DNA of 6,085 bases, taken from DATDXV01 sp035289205. Lineage in GTDB: Archaea > Aenigmatarchaeota > Aenigmatarchaeia > Aenigmatarchaeales > DATDXV01. Of the stretch, positions 5,877-6,085 are shown piece by piece; positions within the stretch are counted from its first letter, which is position 1, and each line of letters begins with the position of its first letter. A program made the translations under genes and the position numbers. The notes beneath the pieces were generated by a model. That model did no database searches, was not told where the DNA came from, and saw only the letters and a program-made list of their open reading frames with translations. The stretch spans positions 1 to 6,085 of the forward strand of contig DATDXV010000016.1 in NCBI GenBank assembly GCA_035289205.1, in the 5' to 3' direction.

Positions 5877-6085
5877 ATGGACAGGAGCGAAGCGGTTCCA
5901 ATTATGAGAGCGATATCAGACCCAACTCTATCAGAGCCTAGGAAATCTGGATTTGATTGCAGGCAGTCTCCTTACATAGATATACTGGCGGCATTAAGAT
6001 CAAATGGATACGGAGGTCTAGAAGGGCAGAGATCTTCGCAAGTGACTCGTGAAGTTAACGGGCGCCTGCGTCTGCAGGAAACAAG
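5877..6085 (+). CDS. Unrecognised gene, 3' partial
   Basis: An ATG at 5877 opens a frame that stays free of stops for 69 codons to the window end. The visible residues begin MDRSEAVPIMRAI and are hydrophilic, with many Arg, Ser and Gly and one Cys (Cys27). No membrane segment, signal peptide or known motif is visible. A TATA-like box at the leaderless distance supports this start. It is transcribed away from pheS. The opposite strand carries stops in all three frames over this stretch. No family can be named from this fragment. Confidence 0.55.
   Translation, partial: MDRSEAVPIMRAISDPTLSEPRKSGFDCRQSPYIDILAALRSNGYGGLEGQRSSQVTREVNGRLRLQET

Noticed and set aside
5873..5883. Inverted repeat TGTC-ATG-GACA around the start codon at 5877, possible operator
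   Set aside because: Only four paired bases per arm and no extension or second copy; too weak to call.
6065..6078. Small hairpin CCTGC-GTCT-GCAGG near the window end
   Set aside because: A 5-base stem within an open coding frame, with no following T-run, is expected by chance.

Overview
The window reads as chromosomal DNA from an archaeon. Three things point that way: phenylalanyl-tRNA synthetase subunits of the archaeal/eukaryotic type, a divergent archaemetzincin, and TATA-like boxes about 27-28 bases upstream of start codons, as expected for leaderless archaeal transcripts. The lineage cannot be fixed from this sequence. A DPANN or deep euryarchaeal genome is possible, but that is a guess.

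Left part, plus strand: the window opens inside a divergent archaemetzincin-like gene (2-466). It keeps the four-cysteine zinc site, but the catalytic Glu of the HExxH motif is Gln and the zinc-ligand region is split by extra sequence. After 45 bases comes a MinD-family ATPase (about 512-1279) whose reading frame has no normal start codon ahead of the Walker A motif. A GTGA stop/start overlap links it to a small RBBP9/YdeN-type alpha/beta hydrolase (1276-1830). A TATA-like box then precedes an apparently leaderless gene of unknown function (1862-2302).

Centre and right, minus strand: an apparent three-gene operon runs leftward as pheS (5819-4494), pheT (4491-2863) and a YdjM-type membrane metal-dependent hydrolase (2863-2303). 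The genes are 2 bases apart and then overlap by 1 base, so they are probably co-transcribed and translationally coupled. PheS and PheT together form the enzyme that charges tRNA-Phe. PheS begins later than usual, without its first winged-helix domain, and carries a charged linker with a short amphipathic segment. The operon's last stop codon abuts the stop of the convergent unknown gene with no base between them.

Right edge: a 57-base gap at 5820-5876 separates pheS from a divergently transcribed partial gene (5877 to the window end) that I do not recognise. A single near-palindromic TATA element sits where it could serve both directions. I saw no RNA genes, mobile elements, CRISPR arrays or long repeats. 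No stretch longer than 57 bases lacks a gene call.

The points most worth a second look are the E-to-Q archaemetzincin, the missing MinD start codon, the shortened PheS with its linker, and the unknown His/Cys-containing gene. I see no clear multi-gene novel system here.
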